This document shows, in pieces, positions 1 to 6,730 of a stretch of 10,210 nucleotides of DNA. The notes beneath the pieces are model-generated. The model saw only the letters and a list, made by a program, of their open reading frames with translations, searched no databases and was not told where the DNA came from. The DNA is taken from the NCBI GenBank assembly GCA_946627905.1, contig CAMOVY010000028.1, positions 1-10,210 on the forward strand, in the 5' to 3' direction. The translations under genes were made by a program, and so were the position numbers. The stretch is from an uncultured Clostridia bacterium (lineage in GTDB: Bacteria > Bacillota > Clostridia > Christensenellales > Borkfalkiaceae). Each line of letters opens with the position of its first letter. Position 1 is the stretch's first letter.

Positions 1-713
1 TGCAGATGGTTTACGATAAAACGGATAAAATCCTGTTTTCCGCCGACGCGTTCGGGCGGTTCGGCACGGGCGAAAAAACCGAAGATTGGGCGCAAGAAGC
101 ACGGCGCTATTACATAGGTATCGTCGGAAAGTACGGCGTTCAGGTGCAAGCGGTATTAAAAAAAGCCGCGTGTCTCGATATAAAAGCGATATACCCCCTG
201 CACGGCGAAATTCTTACCGACAATTTGGGCTACTATATAAATCTTTATAATACTTGGTCGTCTTATACTCCCGAAGAAAAAGGCACGGCGATAGTTTACA
301 CTTCCGTTTACGGGCATACCGAAAAGGCTGTTTTTGCGCTTGCGGACGAAATTTTAGCAATAACGGGCACGCGCCCGCAGATATTTAACCTTGCCACCTG
401 CGATATGGCGGAAGCGGTTGCCGCGGCGTTTAAGTATTCGGGCGTTGTATTAGCGACTACCACCTACAACGCGGATATATTCCCGTGGATGCACGATTTT
501 ATAATAAGACTTAAAGAACGGAATTTCCAAAACAGAAAAATAGGGTTTATCGAAAACGGGTCTTGGGCGCCCACCGCCGCTAAAGTAATGGCGGGACTTT
601 TAGAAAGTTGCAAAAATTTAACCGTGTGCGATACAAAGGTAAAAATTTTATCGGCGATGACGGACGCTAATCTTTGCGAAATAAAAGCGCTTGCAAAAGA
701 AATTACTGAATAA
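1..713 (+). CDS. Class A flavodiiron protein (FprA family), 5'-truncated
   Basis: This is the C-terminal part of an A-type flavoprotein (flavodiiron NO/O2 reductase), a soluble cytoplasmic enzyme that reduces oxygen or nitric oxide in anaerobes. The reading frame is open to the left edge (codons from base 3), so the ATG at base 6 is internal: residues around FSADAFGRFG belong to the middle of the metallo-beta-lactamase-like domain. In what remains, the Asp of FSADAFG and the His of YPLHGEIL match two of the diiron ligands of the family. The HxExDH motif and first ligands lie off the window. From about fragment residue 94 a flavodoxin domain begins, with the FMN phosphate loop TSVYGHT, a TTTYNADIFP segment and a GSWAP segment. 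The protein ends after the flavodoxin domain with no rubredoxin extension, hence class A. It converges on the vanZ gene across a palindrome. Family assignment is firm; whether NO or O2 is the main substrate cannot be read from the sequence. Confidence 0.93.
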   Translation, partial: QMVYDKTDKILFSADAFGRFGTGEKTEDWAQEARRYYIGIVGKYGVQVQAVLKKAACLDIKAIYPLHGEILTDNLGYYINLYNTWSSYTPEEKGTAIVYTSVYGHTEKAVFALADEILAITGTRPQIFNLATCDMAEAVAAAFKYSGVVLATTTYNADIFPWMHDFIIRLKERNFQNRKIGFIENGSWAPTAAKVMAGLLESCKNLTVCDTKVKILSAMTDANLCEIKALAKEITE

Positions 714-730
714 TAAATGACTATAAACTA

Positions 731-766
731 ACGCTGCGGCGCGGAAAATTTTCCGCGCCGCAGCGT
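731..766. terminator. Perfect 36-base palindrome, probable bidirectional terminator
   Basis: The two 18-base halves (ACGCTGCGGCGCGGAAAA and its exact complement) meet at 748/749. As RNA this gives a GC-rich stem of about 16 bp with a tight AAUU loop. It lies 17 bases after the flavodiiron protein stop and 19 bases beyond the vanZ stop, between converging genes, which fits a shared terminator. The flanking U-tracts are poor in both directions (ATTTATT on the plus strand, TAGTTTAT on the minus strand), so termination efficiency is uncertain. Confidence 0.7.
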
Positions 767-785
767 ATTTATTAGGTTAACGTTT

Positions 786-1265
786 TTACGCCTTTTTTTC
801 TTTTTTGTTTTTAATCGCGCGGCTTATAATAAATACCGTGAAAAACGCTAAAGTCGCCGCAAGATACCCGCCGTAATCTATAAATATATCCCTGACTTCA
901 GGTCCGCGGTCGGATAATATCTGTATTCCTTCGTCGATTACTGCAACGTAAAGTCCGAAAGGCAGCATCTCGGCAAAACCGCCATAACTTTGCCTTTTAA
1001 GCAATATATACAGCACGCAAAATTCCGCACCTAAAGCGGCAAATTCAAAAAAGTGCGCGAATTTCCTTACCCCGTCGTGCGTTATCTCGACAGTACCTTC
1101 GCCAAACACTTCGTCCGCGGCTTCCTGAAGAGTTTCGTACACCTGCTCCGAACTCTCGGAAGATTCCGCCTGTGTTTTTACGGAATTAAACCATATATAG
1201 GCTATAGTAAGCACGATAAGTGCGACTATAATATATACGGCTGTTTTTCTCTTTGTACTCAACAT
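786..1265 (-). CDS. VanZ family membrane protein
   Basis: A 159-residue integral membrane protein of the VanZ-like family. Four hydrophobic segments are visible at about residues 8-28, 70-89, 98-117 and 132-150. A polar, Ser/Glu-rich stretch (about 30-65) follows the first one, and the C-terminus is Lys-rich (KNKKEKKA), probably cytoplasmic by the positive-inside rule. Conserved family polar residues are present: the RKFAHFFEF segment at 67-75, IDEGIQ at 110-115, and GPEVRDIFIDYGGY at 121-134. The founding member, enterococcal VanZ, gives low-level teicoplanin resistance, but most chromosomal homologues have no proven role and resistance should not be inferred here. AAGGGG lies 4 bases before the ATG. 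The gene starts 19 bases after the malQ stop, so the two are probably co-transcribed. Confidence 0.87.
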   Translation of the reverse strand: MLSTKRKTAVYIIVALIVLTIAYIWFNSVKTQAESSESSEQVYETLQEAADEVFGEGTVEITHDGVRKFAHFFEFAALGAEFCVLYILLKRQSYGGFAEMLPFGLYVAVIDEGIQILSDRGPEVRDIFIDYGGYLAATLAFFTVFIISRAIKNKKEKKA

Positions 1266-1284
1266 ATTTCCCCTTACGTCGGTT

Positions 1285-2784
1285 TTATACTCTCGAATAC
1301 TTTACGGAAAGTTTTAATAACTTTTCCGCCGAATTATCGTCAAAATCGGATTTTTTAAATCGTACCGCCCAGTTTTGCGGCTTTACCGTCCCCGGTTCGT
1401 TTATCCTGTAATCCGAACCTTTTTTAATAACGTCGGCAAACGGCAGAATAAACATATTCGCCTTGCAGGCAAACCCAAGTTCCGTTGCGGCGTCCGCCAA
1501 ATCGCTATCGGTCTCTGCCATAAGCGCCCCGCCGAACGCCTTAAGACTTTCTTTCACGCCCGCAATAAAGTTATTTTTATCCCAAGCGGAAGCACCAGCC
1601 AAATACCCCATAAGCGTGTCGTTATCGTGCGTTCCCGTATAGCAAACGGCGTTTTCCTGTATGCGTTCGGGAAGATACAGATTATCCTTTTCGCCGTTAA
1701 ACGCGAAAAGCAGAATTTTCATACCCGCGTAGCCCGTCTTTTTTAAAAGTTCTCTTACCCCGTCGTCTATAATGCCCAAGTCTTCTGCAATAATGCGAGT
1801 TTTGTCCGCCACGCTATGAATAGCCTTAAACAGTTTTTCGGATGGGACTTTAACCCACTCGCCTGCTTTAGCGTCTTTAGCGCCAAAAGGCACTTCGTAG
1901 TACCTATCAAGCCCCCTAAAATGGTCTATCCTGATATAGTCGAACTTTTTAAGTTCGCGCGAAATACGCTCCGCCCACCATTTAAAACCGTCCTTTTCAA
2001 GCGCCGAATAATCGTAAACGGGGTTGCCCCATAACTGTCCGTTTTCGCAGAAATAATCGGGCGGCACGCCCGCCACGGTCTTGGGCGTAAAATTGTCGTC
2101 TAACTTGAAAATGGACGGATTTTCCCATACGTCGACGGAGTCCAGCGCGGGATAAAGGGGCAAATCGCCGAATATGCTTACGCCGTTTGCGTTAGCGTAC
2201 TTTTTAAGTGCAAACCACTCCCTTTCCGCCTCAAACTGAATAAACTGCCAAAAATCCGTTTCTTCGGCATAATCGTTATAAAACGCGCGGAGTGCGGCTT
2301 CGTCGCGGTACTTATAGCAGTCTTCCCACTCGTAAAAATGTTTCTGCCCCGACGCGTATTTAAGTGCCATAAAAAGCGCGTAGTTATAAAACCTGCCGCT
2401 TTTTTTGAATTCTTTGAACTCGGCGGCGTTTTTATCGAACCTTGAAAAGGCTTTTTTAAGGAGCGGAAATCTTACCGAATACAAAAACCCGTAGTCTACG
2501 GCGGCGCTTTCCGTCTTGCAAAAGTCGGCTTCTTCTTTAGTTGCAAGCCCCTTTTGAAGTAGAATTTCGGGACTGATAAAGTAGGGGTTAAAAGAGTACG
2601 AACAAACGGACGAATATGGCGAATTACCGTACCCCGTCTGCACCAAGGGCAGTATCTGCCACACGCTTTGCCCCGCTTTTTTTAAGAAATCTATAAACCC
2701 GTACGCCCCGCTTCCGAAATCGCCTATTCCGTACCCACTCGGCAGCGAAAACACGGGCATTAAAATTCCGCTTTGTCTTTTCAT
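1285..2784 (-). CDS. malQ: 4-alpha-glucanotransferase (amylomaltase, GH77)
   Basis: MalQ transfers alpha-1,4-glucan segments between maltodextrins in cytoplasmic maltose, starch or glycogen metabolism. The 499-residue length is normal for the bacterial amylomaltase type. The N-terminus has the typical SGILMPVFSLPSGYGIGDFG and the acceptor-site region GNSPYSS (54-60). The GH77 catalytic residues are all visible: nucleophile Asp287 in IRIDHFRG, acid/base Glu334 in IIAEDLG, and transition-state Asp387 in GTHDNDT. GDLPLYPALDSVDVW (207-220) and the PPDYF..NGQLWGNPVYD segment (241-258) are also characteristic. The ATG at 2784 gives the canonical MKRQSGIL start, although only a weak AAAGACG precedes it. 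Transcription must come either from the AT-rich 50 bases after the purA terminator, where I see no convincing -35 box, or from read-through of that terminator. No other glycogen or maltose genes are in the window. Confidence 0.97.
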   Translation of the reverse strand: MKRQSGILMPVFSLPSGYGIGDFGSGAYGFIDFLKKAGQSVWQILPLVQTGYGNSPYSSVCSYSFNPYFISPEILLQKGLATKEEADFCKTESAAVDYGFLYSVRFPLLKKAFSRFDKNAAEFKEFKKSGRFYNYALFMALKYASGQKHFYEWEDCYKYRDEAALRAFYNDYAEETDFWQFIQFEAEREWFALKKYANANGVSIFGDLPLYPALDSVDVWENPSIFKLDDNFTPKTVAGVPPDYFCENGQLWGNPVYDYSALEKDGFKWWAERISRELKKFDYIRIDHFRGLDRYYEVPFGAKDAKAGEWVKVPSEKLFKAIHSVADKTRIIAEDLGIIDDGVRELLKKTGYAGMKILLFAFNGEKDNLYLPERIQENAVCYTGTHDNDTLMGYLAGASAWDKNNFIAGVKESLKAFGGALMAETDSDLADAATELGFACKANMFILPFADVIKKGSDYRINEPGTVKPQNWAVRFKKSDFDDNSAEKLLKLSVKYSRV

Positions 2785-2837
2785 TTTGCGTCTTTTGTTA
2801 GTGTATGCTTTTAACCGATTAAAATATAATATACCGT

Positions 2838-2870
2838 AAAATAAAAACCGCCGTTTGGTTTCGGCGGCTT
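2838..2870 (-). terminator. Rho-independent terminator of purA
   Basis: On the minus strand the sequence AAGCCGCCG, loop AAACCAAA, CGGCGGTTT folds into a 9-bp stem with one G-U pair, followed by TTTTTATTTT. It begins 6 bases after the purA stop codon. It is a textbook intrinsic terminator and separates purA from malQ. Confidence 0.88.
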
Positions 2871-2875
2871 GAAAT

Positions 2876-4147
2876 TTACAGAACGATGTACGCTTCTCTT
2901 TCCGCGCCGACTGAAACGTATTTTATTTTTGCCTCGGTCGCCTTTTCTATAAACTCTATATATTCTATCGCCTCTTTGGGCAATTCTTCCTTCTTGCGGC
3001 AACCGCTGATGTCCTTTTTCCAACCCTTAAAGGTCTTAAGTACGGGCTTATACCCGTCAAGCCCCTGCGTAAACGGAAAATCCGTCGTCTCTTGCCCGTC
3101 TTTTTCGTACGCCACGCACACTTCTATTTCGTCGAACATAGACAGCACGTCGAGTTTGGTAAGCGCTATTTCGTCCGCACCCTGCATCCTGATACCGTAC
3201 CTGCTTGCAACCACGTCGAACGGACCTACCCTTCTCGGTCTTCCCGTCGCCGCACCGTACTCGCCGCCCGCTTTTCTAAGCGTTTCCGCCTTGTCGCCGA
3301 AATATTCGACCGTGAAAGGTCCTTCGCCAACACAGGTGGAATAGGCTTTCATAATACCGATTGATAAATCAAGTTTATGGTTCGGTATCCCCGCCCCGAT
3401 AGGCGCGTAAGCCGCGATGGAGTTAGAAGAACTAGTATACGGATATATGCCGAAATCTATGTCGCGAAGTGCGCCGAGTTGCGCTTCGAACATAATCTTT
3501 TTGCCCGCTTTTGCGGCTTTATCGAGATATAAACTAACGTCGCATATAAACGGCTTTAAAATTTCGCCGTACTTTTTAAGGTGTTCTTGCATTGCGTAAA
3601 CGGAAATAGGTTCAGCGCCGTATACGCCGGATACCGTCAGGTTTTCCCACTCCACGATATCGGCAAGCCGTTCGTGAAGAGCGTTCATATCGAACAGTTC
3701 GCCCATACGCAGCGCCTTTTTCATATATTTATCGCCGTAAGAAGGCGCGATGCCGCGGCGTGTCGAACCGAATTTTTTATCCGAAAGTCTCGCTTCTTCC
3801 AAGCAGTCGCGCTGAACGTGGTAAGGCATACAGATTACCGCTTTATCGCTTATTTTAAGGTTTTCGGGCGTGATTTTTATGCCCGCGTCGGTAAGCCGCC
3901 CCATTTCTTCCACAAGGTGCTTTACGTCGATTACCATACCGTTGCCCATCACGTTTACGACGCTTTCGCGCAGTATCCCCGACGGCAACAGGTTTAAAAT
4001 AAACTTGCCGCGTTCGTTTATGACCGTATGTCCCGCGTTGTTGCCGCCCTGATAGCGGACGACTACGTCGTAATCGGAACTTAAAAGGTCTACCATTCTG
4101 CCCTTGCCTTCATCCCCCCAGTTGATACCTGAAATCGCAGTTAACAT
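2876..4147 (-). CDS. purA: Adenylosuccinate synthetase
   Basis: PurA joins IMP and aspartate using GTP to make adenylosuccinate, the first committed step from IMP to AMP; it acts in the cytoplasm. The protein has 423 residues, a normal length. Visible motifs in order: the GTP/IMP loop NWGDEGKGR (9-17) with catalytic Asp12, NNAGHT (36-41) with catalytic His40, FGSTRRGIAPSYGDK (126-140), DIDFGIYPYTSSSN (229-242), CVGEGPF (272-278), TGRPRRVGPFD (301-311) and the guanine-binding TKLDVLS (330-336). The segment FEAQLGALRDID (220-231) replaces the more usual FEGAQGTLLDID, marking a divergent but intact subfamily. The ATG at 4147 is preceded by AAGGAG at 5-base spacing. The gene has its own strong promoter and its own terminator, so it is probably monocistronic. 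An inverted repeat over the promoter suggests repressor or activator control, perhaps by purine supply. Confidence 0.97.
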   Translation of the reverse strand: MLTAISGINWGDEGKGRMVDLLSSDYDVVVRYQGGNNAGHTVINERGKFILNLLPSGILRESVVNVMGNGMVIDVKHLVEEMGRLTDAGIKITPENLKISDKAVICMPYHVQRDCLEEARLSDKKFGSTRRGIAPSYGDKYMKKALRMGELFDMNALHERLADIVEWENLTVSGVYGAEPISVYAMQEHLKKYGEILKPFICDVSLYLDKAAKAGKKIMFEAQLGALRDIDFGIYPYTSSSNSIAAYAPIGAGIPNHKLDLSIGIMKAYSTCVGEGPFTVEYFGDKAETLRKAGGEYGAATGRPRRVGPFDVVASRYGIRMQGADEIALTKLDVLSMFDEIEVCVAYEKDGQETTDFPFTQGLDGYKPVLKTFKGWKKDISGCRKKEELPKEAIEYIEFIEKATEAKIKYVSVGAEREAYIVL

Positions 4148-4173
4148 CTTTTCTCCTTATATAAATTGTTTTT

Positions 4174-4202
4174 ACGAAAAAGATTATGCAACATTTTTTC
4201 GT
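4174..4202 (-). promoter_or_regulatory. Inverted repeat around the purA -10 box (candidate operator)
   Basis: On the minus strand the perfect 8-base arms ACGAAAAA and TTTTTCGT are separated by 13 bases that contain the -10 box. The arms have the CGAA...TTCG orientation found in PurR PurBoxes of Bacillus, but the full PurBox consensus (CCGAAC core) is matched only partly and the arms are AT-rich. That it is an operator is an inference from symmetry and position. Confidence 0.4.
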
Positions 4203-4211
4203 TTTTGTCAA
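4183..4211 (-). promoter_or_regulatory. purA: Sigma-70/SigA-type promoter of purA
   Basis: The minus strand carries TTGACA (4211-4206), a 17-base spacer and CATAAT (4188-4183). The -35 box is perfect and the -10 box has one mismatch to TATAAT. The predicted start of transcription is near 4176, giving a leader of roughly 29 bases with AAGGAG at 4158-4153. The leader is too short for a riboswitch. Confidence 0.88.
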
Positions 4212-4252
4212 TATCTTCACAGAATAGAAGTATTACTATTTCTTATAGCCGT

Positions 4253-4975
4253 TTATAAGCCGAACCCGCCGTCTACCGAAAAGTCCTGCCCCGTGATAAA
4301 GTCGGCTTTTTCGGAACATAAATACGCGCATAGTTCGGCAACTTCTTCGGGGTTTCCTATCCTATTAACGGGTGTGCGCGAAATAATTTCCGCCATTTCC
4401 GCTTTTGAAAACCTTGCGTTCATTTCAGACGCTATCACGCCGGGGCACACGCAGTTGACGGTAATTCCCGACGGCGAAACTTCTTTAGCGAGCGCTTTGG
4501 TTAAGCCGATAAGCGCCGCTTTGGACGCGGAATAAGCCGTTTCCATACTTGCGCCGACCTTGCCCCAAACGGACGACACGAATACTATTTTACCGCTTTT
4601 GCGTTTAATCATTTCGGGCAAACACAGTTTTGAAAGTATAAACCCCGCGCGCACGTTAACGGCAAAAATATCGTCCCACTCCTTTACCGTCGTGTCGGTA
4701 CAAAGTTTATAAACGTCTATCCCCGCGTTTAAAATAAGCGCGTCCACGTGCCCGAAGTTCTTTTTGGCAAAGTCGTAAAGCGCGTTTCCTTCGCACTCGT
4801 TTTTAAGGTCGGCATGTACTCCGAAAAACAAGTCTTTATACTTGTTTTCAAGTTCTTTCGCTTTGCTTTCGCCCTTGTTATAACCGCCTATTACGAAATA
4901 TCCGTTTTCGATAAATTTTTCGGCAAGCGCGCTACCTATAGCGCCGCTTGCACCCGTTATCAAAGCCGTTTTCAT
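4253..4975 (-). CDS. ymfI: SDR-family reductase, probable EF-P 5-aminopentanone reductase (YmfI-like)
   Basis: A 240-residue classical short-chain dehydrogenase/reductase. The NAD(P)-binding motif TGASGAIG is at 7-14, NAG at 83-85, the structural Asn at 107 (AVNVRAG), catalytic Ser135, and YSASK with Tyr148 and Lys152. PG at 178-179 and the C-terminal GQDFSVDGG are also typical. Alone it could be called FabG (3-oxoacyl-ACP reductase). However, the active-site stretch SSVWGKVGASMETAYSASK matches the SS[IV]WG..GAS.E..YS..K pattern of B. subtilis YmfI, and the gene lies directly downstream of efp with no fatty acid genes nearby. YmfI reduces 5-aminopentanone on the EF-P loop lysine to 5-aminopentanol. 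I therefore prefer that role; this is recognition from memory of the family plus context, not an alignment. AAGG precedes the ATG by 5 bases. A terminator-like hairpin lies between it and efp. Confidence 0.78.
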   Translation of the reverse strand: MKTALITGASGAIGSALAEKFIENGYFVIGGYNKGESKAKELENKYKDLFFGVHADLKNECEGNALYDFAKKNFGHVDALILNAGIDVYKLCTDTTVKEWDDIFAVNVRAGFILSKLCLPEMIKRKSGKIVFVSSVWGKVGASMETAYSASKAALIGLTKALAKEVSPSGITVNCVCPGVIASEMNARFSKAEMAEIISRTPVNRIGNPEEVAELCAYLCSEKADFITGQDFSVDGGFGL

Positions 4976-4989
4976 ATTTTACCTTAATC

Positions 4990-5024
4990 AAAAAAATACC
5001 CGCAAACAAAACGCTTGCAGGTAT
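4990..5024 (-). terminator. Intrinsic terminator between efp and the SDR gene
   Basis: On the minus strand ATACCTGCAAGC, loop GTTTT, GTTTGCGGGTAT pairs over 12 positions (two G-U) and is followed at once by six T residues. On the plus strand the same arms contain C-A mismatches, so the structure is specific to minus-strand RNA. It begins 14 bases after the efp stop and ends 14 bases before the SDR ATG. It may act as a partial terminator that sets the efp to SDR expression ratio. Confidence 0.82.
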
Positions 5025-5038
5025 AATCTCGGTTATAA

Positions 5039-5596
5039 TTAACCCTTAACGCGCTCCATATATTCGCCCGTTCTGGTGTCTACCCTTATAAGTTCGCCTT
5101 CGTTTACGAACATAGGCACTTGGATTTTAGCGCCCGTCTCCAAAACCGCTTCTTTGGTCGCGTTGGTCGCCGTGTTGCCCTTTACCGACGGGTCGGACTG
5201 AACAACGCGCAGCACCACGAAGTTTTCACACTCGACGGAAAACGCCGAACCCTTGTAGAACTTAACTACGACGGGGTCGTTTTCTTTAATATACATTAAA
5301 GCGTCTTCGACCTGTTCGTAGTTTAAGGGCGTAAGATTGTATTCTTCATCCATAAAGTAATACAATTCGCCGTCGTTGTACGAATAGGTCATATTCTTGG
5401 TTTCGATGTGCGCTTCCTGCACCTTTTCGGTGGGGTTCCACGTTCTCTCTAACACCTTGCCGTCAATAACGTTTTTCATCTTGGTTCTGACGAACGCCGC
5501 GCCCTTACCGGGTTTTACGTGCTGGAAGTCGACTATCGTCCATACCGAACTTTCGTATTCGAAAGTAGACCCTTTTCTGAATTCACCTGCTTGCAT
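5039..5596 (-). CDS. efp: Translation elongation factor P
   Basis: EF-P binds between the P and E sites of stalled ribosomes and promotes peptide bond formation at consecutive prolines. The protein has 185 residues, the usual size, with the three beta-barrel domains expected. Domain I contains DFQHVKPGKGAAFVR (23-37). Lys31 at the tip of the KPGKG loop aligns with B. subtilis Lys32, which carries 5-aminopentanol; there is no sign of the Arg-type (rhamnosylated) loop. Domain III holds the family signature region around KGNTATNATKEAVLETGA and ends with FVNEGELIRVDTRTGEY. AAGGAG lies 8 bases upstream of the ATG. The gene follows the M24 peptidase by 57 AT-rich bases. Several -10-like TATAA strings occur there but no good -35 box, so it is probably co-transcribed with the peptidase. 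A terminator follows the stop, and the next gene is the likely modification enzyme. Confidence 0.97.
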   Translation of the reverse strand: MQAGEFRKGSTFEYESSVWTIVDFQHVKPGKGAAFVRTKMKNVIDGKVLERTWNPTEKVQEAHIETKNMTYSYNDGELYYFMDEEYNLTPLNYEQVEDALMYIKENDPVVVKFYKGSAFSVECENFVVLRVVQSDPSVKGNTATNATKEAVLETGAKIQVPMFVNEGELIRVDTRTGEYMERVKG

Positions 5597-5653
5597 AATT
5601 GTTTCTCCTTGAAATATATCTTATAATTTTATATCGTTTTTATTGCCGCCGCG

Positions 5654-6697
5654 TTATCCGATAATTTTAAGACTTTTATCGTCCGTAAATAGCCTTTCGG
5701 CTTTTCCGCTTTTAATAACGCACGTGTCTTCTATCCGTATCCCGAACTTGCCCTCTATATAAACCCCCGGTTCTACGGTAAATACCGCATTTTCGCAAAG
5801 CGTTTCGTCGGACTTCGGCGAAAGATATGGGTTTTCGTGAATATTAAGCCCTACGCCGTGCCCCAAAGAGTGGGTAAAGTATTCGCCGTAGCCGCGGTTT
5901 TCAAGTTCGTCCCGCGCAATTTTGTCCGCGGCTTTGCCGCTTATTCCAGCGTAAATTTCTTTTTCCGCTTTAACGTTTGCGGAAAGCACCGCGCTGTACG
6001 CGCTTAAAAACTCCGCTGACGGAGTTCCGAAAAACGCGGTGCGCGTTATGTCCGAACAATACCCGTTTATCTTACAGCCCGTATCGATTAAAACAACGCT
6101 GCCCGTTTTTAACTTGTCATCGCCCGTTTCGTGATGCGGAACGGCGGAATTTTTACCGAACGCTACTATCGTGTCGAACGACGTTTCTTCCGCGCCCAAA
6201 GCCGCCATACGGTTTTCTATAAATTGCTTTAAATCCCTTTCGGTAATTCCTTCGTGCAAAATACCGAACGCGTCTTCTACCGCCCTTTCCGCAATAGCGC
6301 AAGCCGCTTTTATGCTTTCAAGTTCTTCTTGACTTTTTATAGCGCGGCAGGCGGCAATAATTTCCGAACAGTCTTCTATCTCGCTGAAAAACTTTTTATA
6401 CTCTTCGTACTCCGCTATCGTTGTGGTCTTGTAATCGATATACACGGTACGTATGCCGTTTTCGCGCACGGCTTTTGCCACGTCGTTAAAGTCCTTAAGC
6501 ACCGCCGCCGTATATTCGGTACGGGCAAGTTTTTGCTTTGCCGCGGAATAATAACGCATATCGGTAAAGTAAATTTTAGGCTCGCCGTATATTAAAAACC
6601 CTTCCGCGATATCGACGCCGCTAAAGTACCGCCTTAACAATCTATCTTTGATTAAAAAGCATTGTCCGCTTTTTACGGTAGGTTTTTCCATACGCAT
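5654..6697 (-). CDS. M24 family Xaa-Pro aminopeptidase
   Basis: A cytoplasmic metallopeptidase of the pita-bread fold that removes an N-terminal residue preceding proline (PepP/PepQ/YqhT group; aminopeptidase versus dipeptidase is not certain). It has 347 residues. A creatinase-like N-terminal domain occupies about 1-120, with RRYFSGVDIAEGFLI and YFTDMRYY matching the family's NxxYLTGF and TDxRY regions. The catalytic domain keeps all five metal ligands: Asp205 (LIDTG), Asp216 (CSDITRT), His280 (SLGHGVG), Glu309 (FTVEPG) and Glu323 (RIEDT). His188 in AVPHHETG is also conserved. The N-terminus is slightly short. The start is the ATG at 6697 or the one at 6691 (MEKPTV); neither has a Shine-Dalgarno sequence, and a promoter lies immediately upstream, so the message may be leaderless. 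Pairing of this peptidase with efp is common in Bacillota. Confidence 0.92.
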   Translation of the reverse strand: MRMEKPTVKSGQCFLIKDRLLRRYFSGVDIAEGFLIYGEPKIYFTDMRYYSAAKQKLARTEYTAAVLKDFNDVAKAVRENGIRTVYIDYKTTTIAEYEEYKKFFSEIEDCSEIIAACRAIKSQEELESIKAACAIAERAVEDAFGILHEGITERDLKQFIENRMAALGAEETSFDTIVAFGKNSAVPHHETGDDKLKTGSVVLIDTGCKINGYCSDITRTAFFGTPSAEFLSAYSAVLSANVKAEKEIYAGISGKAADKIARDELENRGYGEYFTHSLGHGVGLNIHENPYLSPKSDETLCENAVFTVEPGVYIEGKFGIRIEDTCVIKSGKAERLFTDDKSLKIIG

Positions 6698-6701
6698 TTT
6701 T

Positions 6702-6730
6702 ATTCTAACAAAATTTTACTTTTAAGTCAA
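6702..6730 (-). promoter_or_regulatory. Probable SigA-type promoter of the M24 peptidase-efp unit
   Basis: The minus strand shows TTGACT (6730-6725), a 17-base spacer and TAGAAT (6707-6702), each one mismatch from consensus. The TGA in TTGACT is the stop codon of the upstream endonuclease IV-like gene. The -10 box ends only 4 bases before the first ATG of the peptidase, which places the predicted transcription start at about 6695, on or next to that ATG. Confidence 0.7.

Noticed and set aside
6..713. Treating the ATG at base 6 as the start of the flavodiiron protein
   Set aside because: The protein would begin in the middle of the beta-lactamase-like domain, and the frame is open to the window edge.
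2785..2837. AT-rich TATATTATATTTT stretch as a malQ promoter
   Set aside because: A -10-like string exists, but no acceptable -35 box is found at normal spacing. It stays a possibility, not a feature.
4215..4245. Imperfect AGAAATAG/CTATTCT repeat after the SDR stop as a terminator
   Set aside because: The stem is short, AT-rich and bulged, and has no U-tract, so it is not convincing.
5611..5653. TATAA-type strings upstream of efp as its own promoter
   Set aside because: No -35 hexamer resembling TTGACA lies 16 to 18 bases upstream; simple AT-richness explains the matches.
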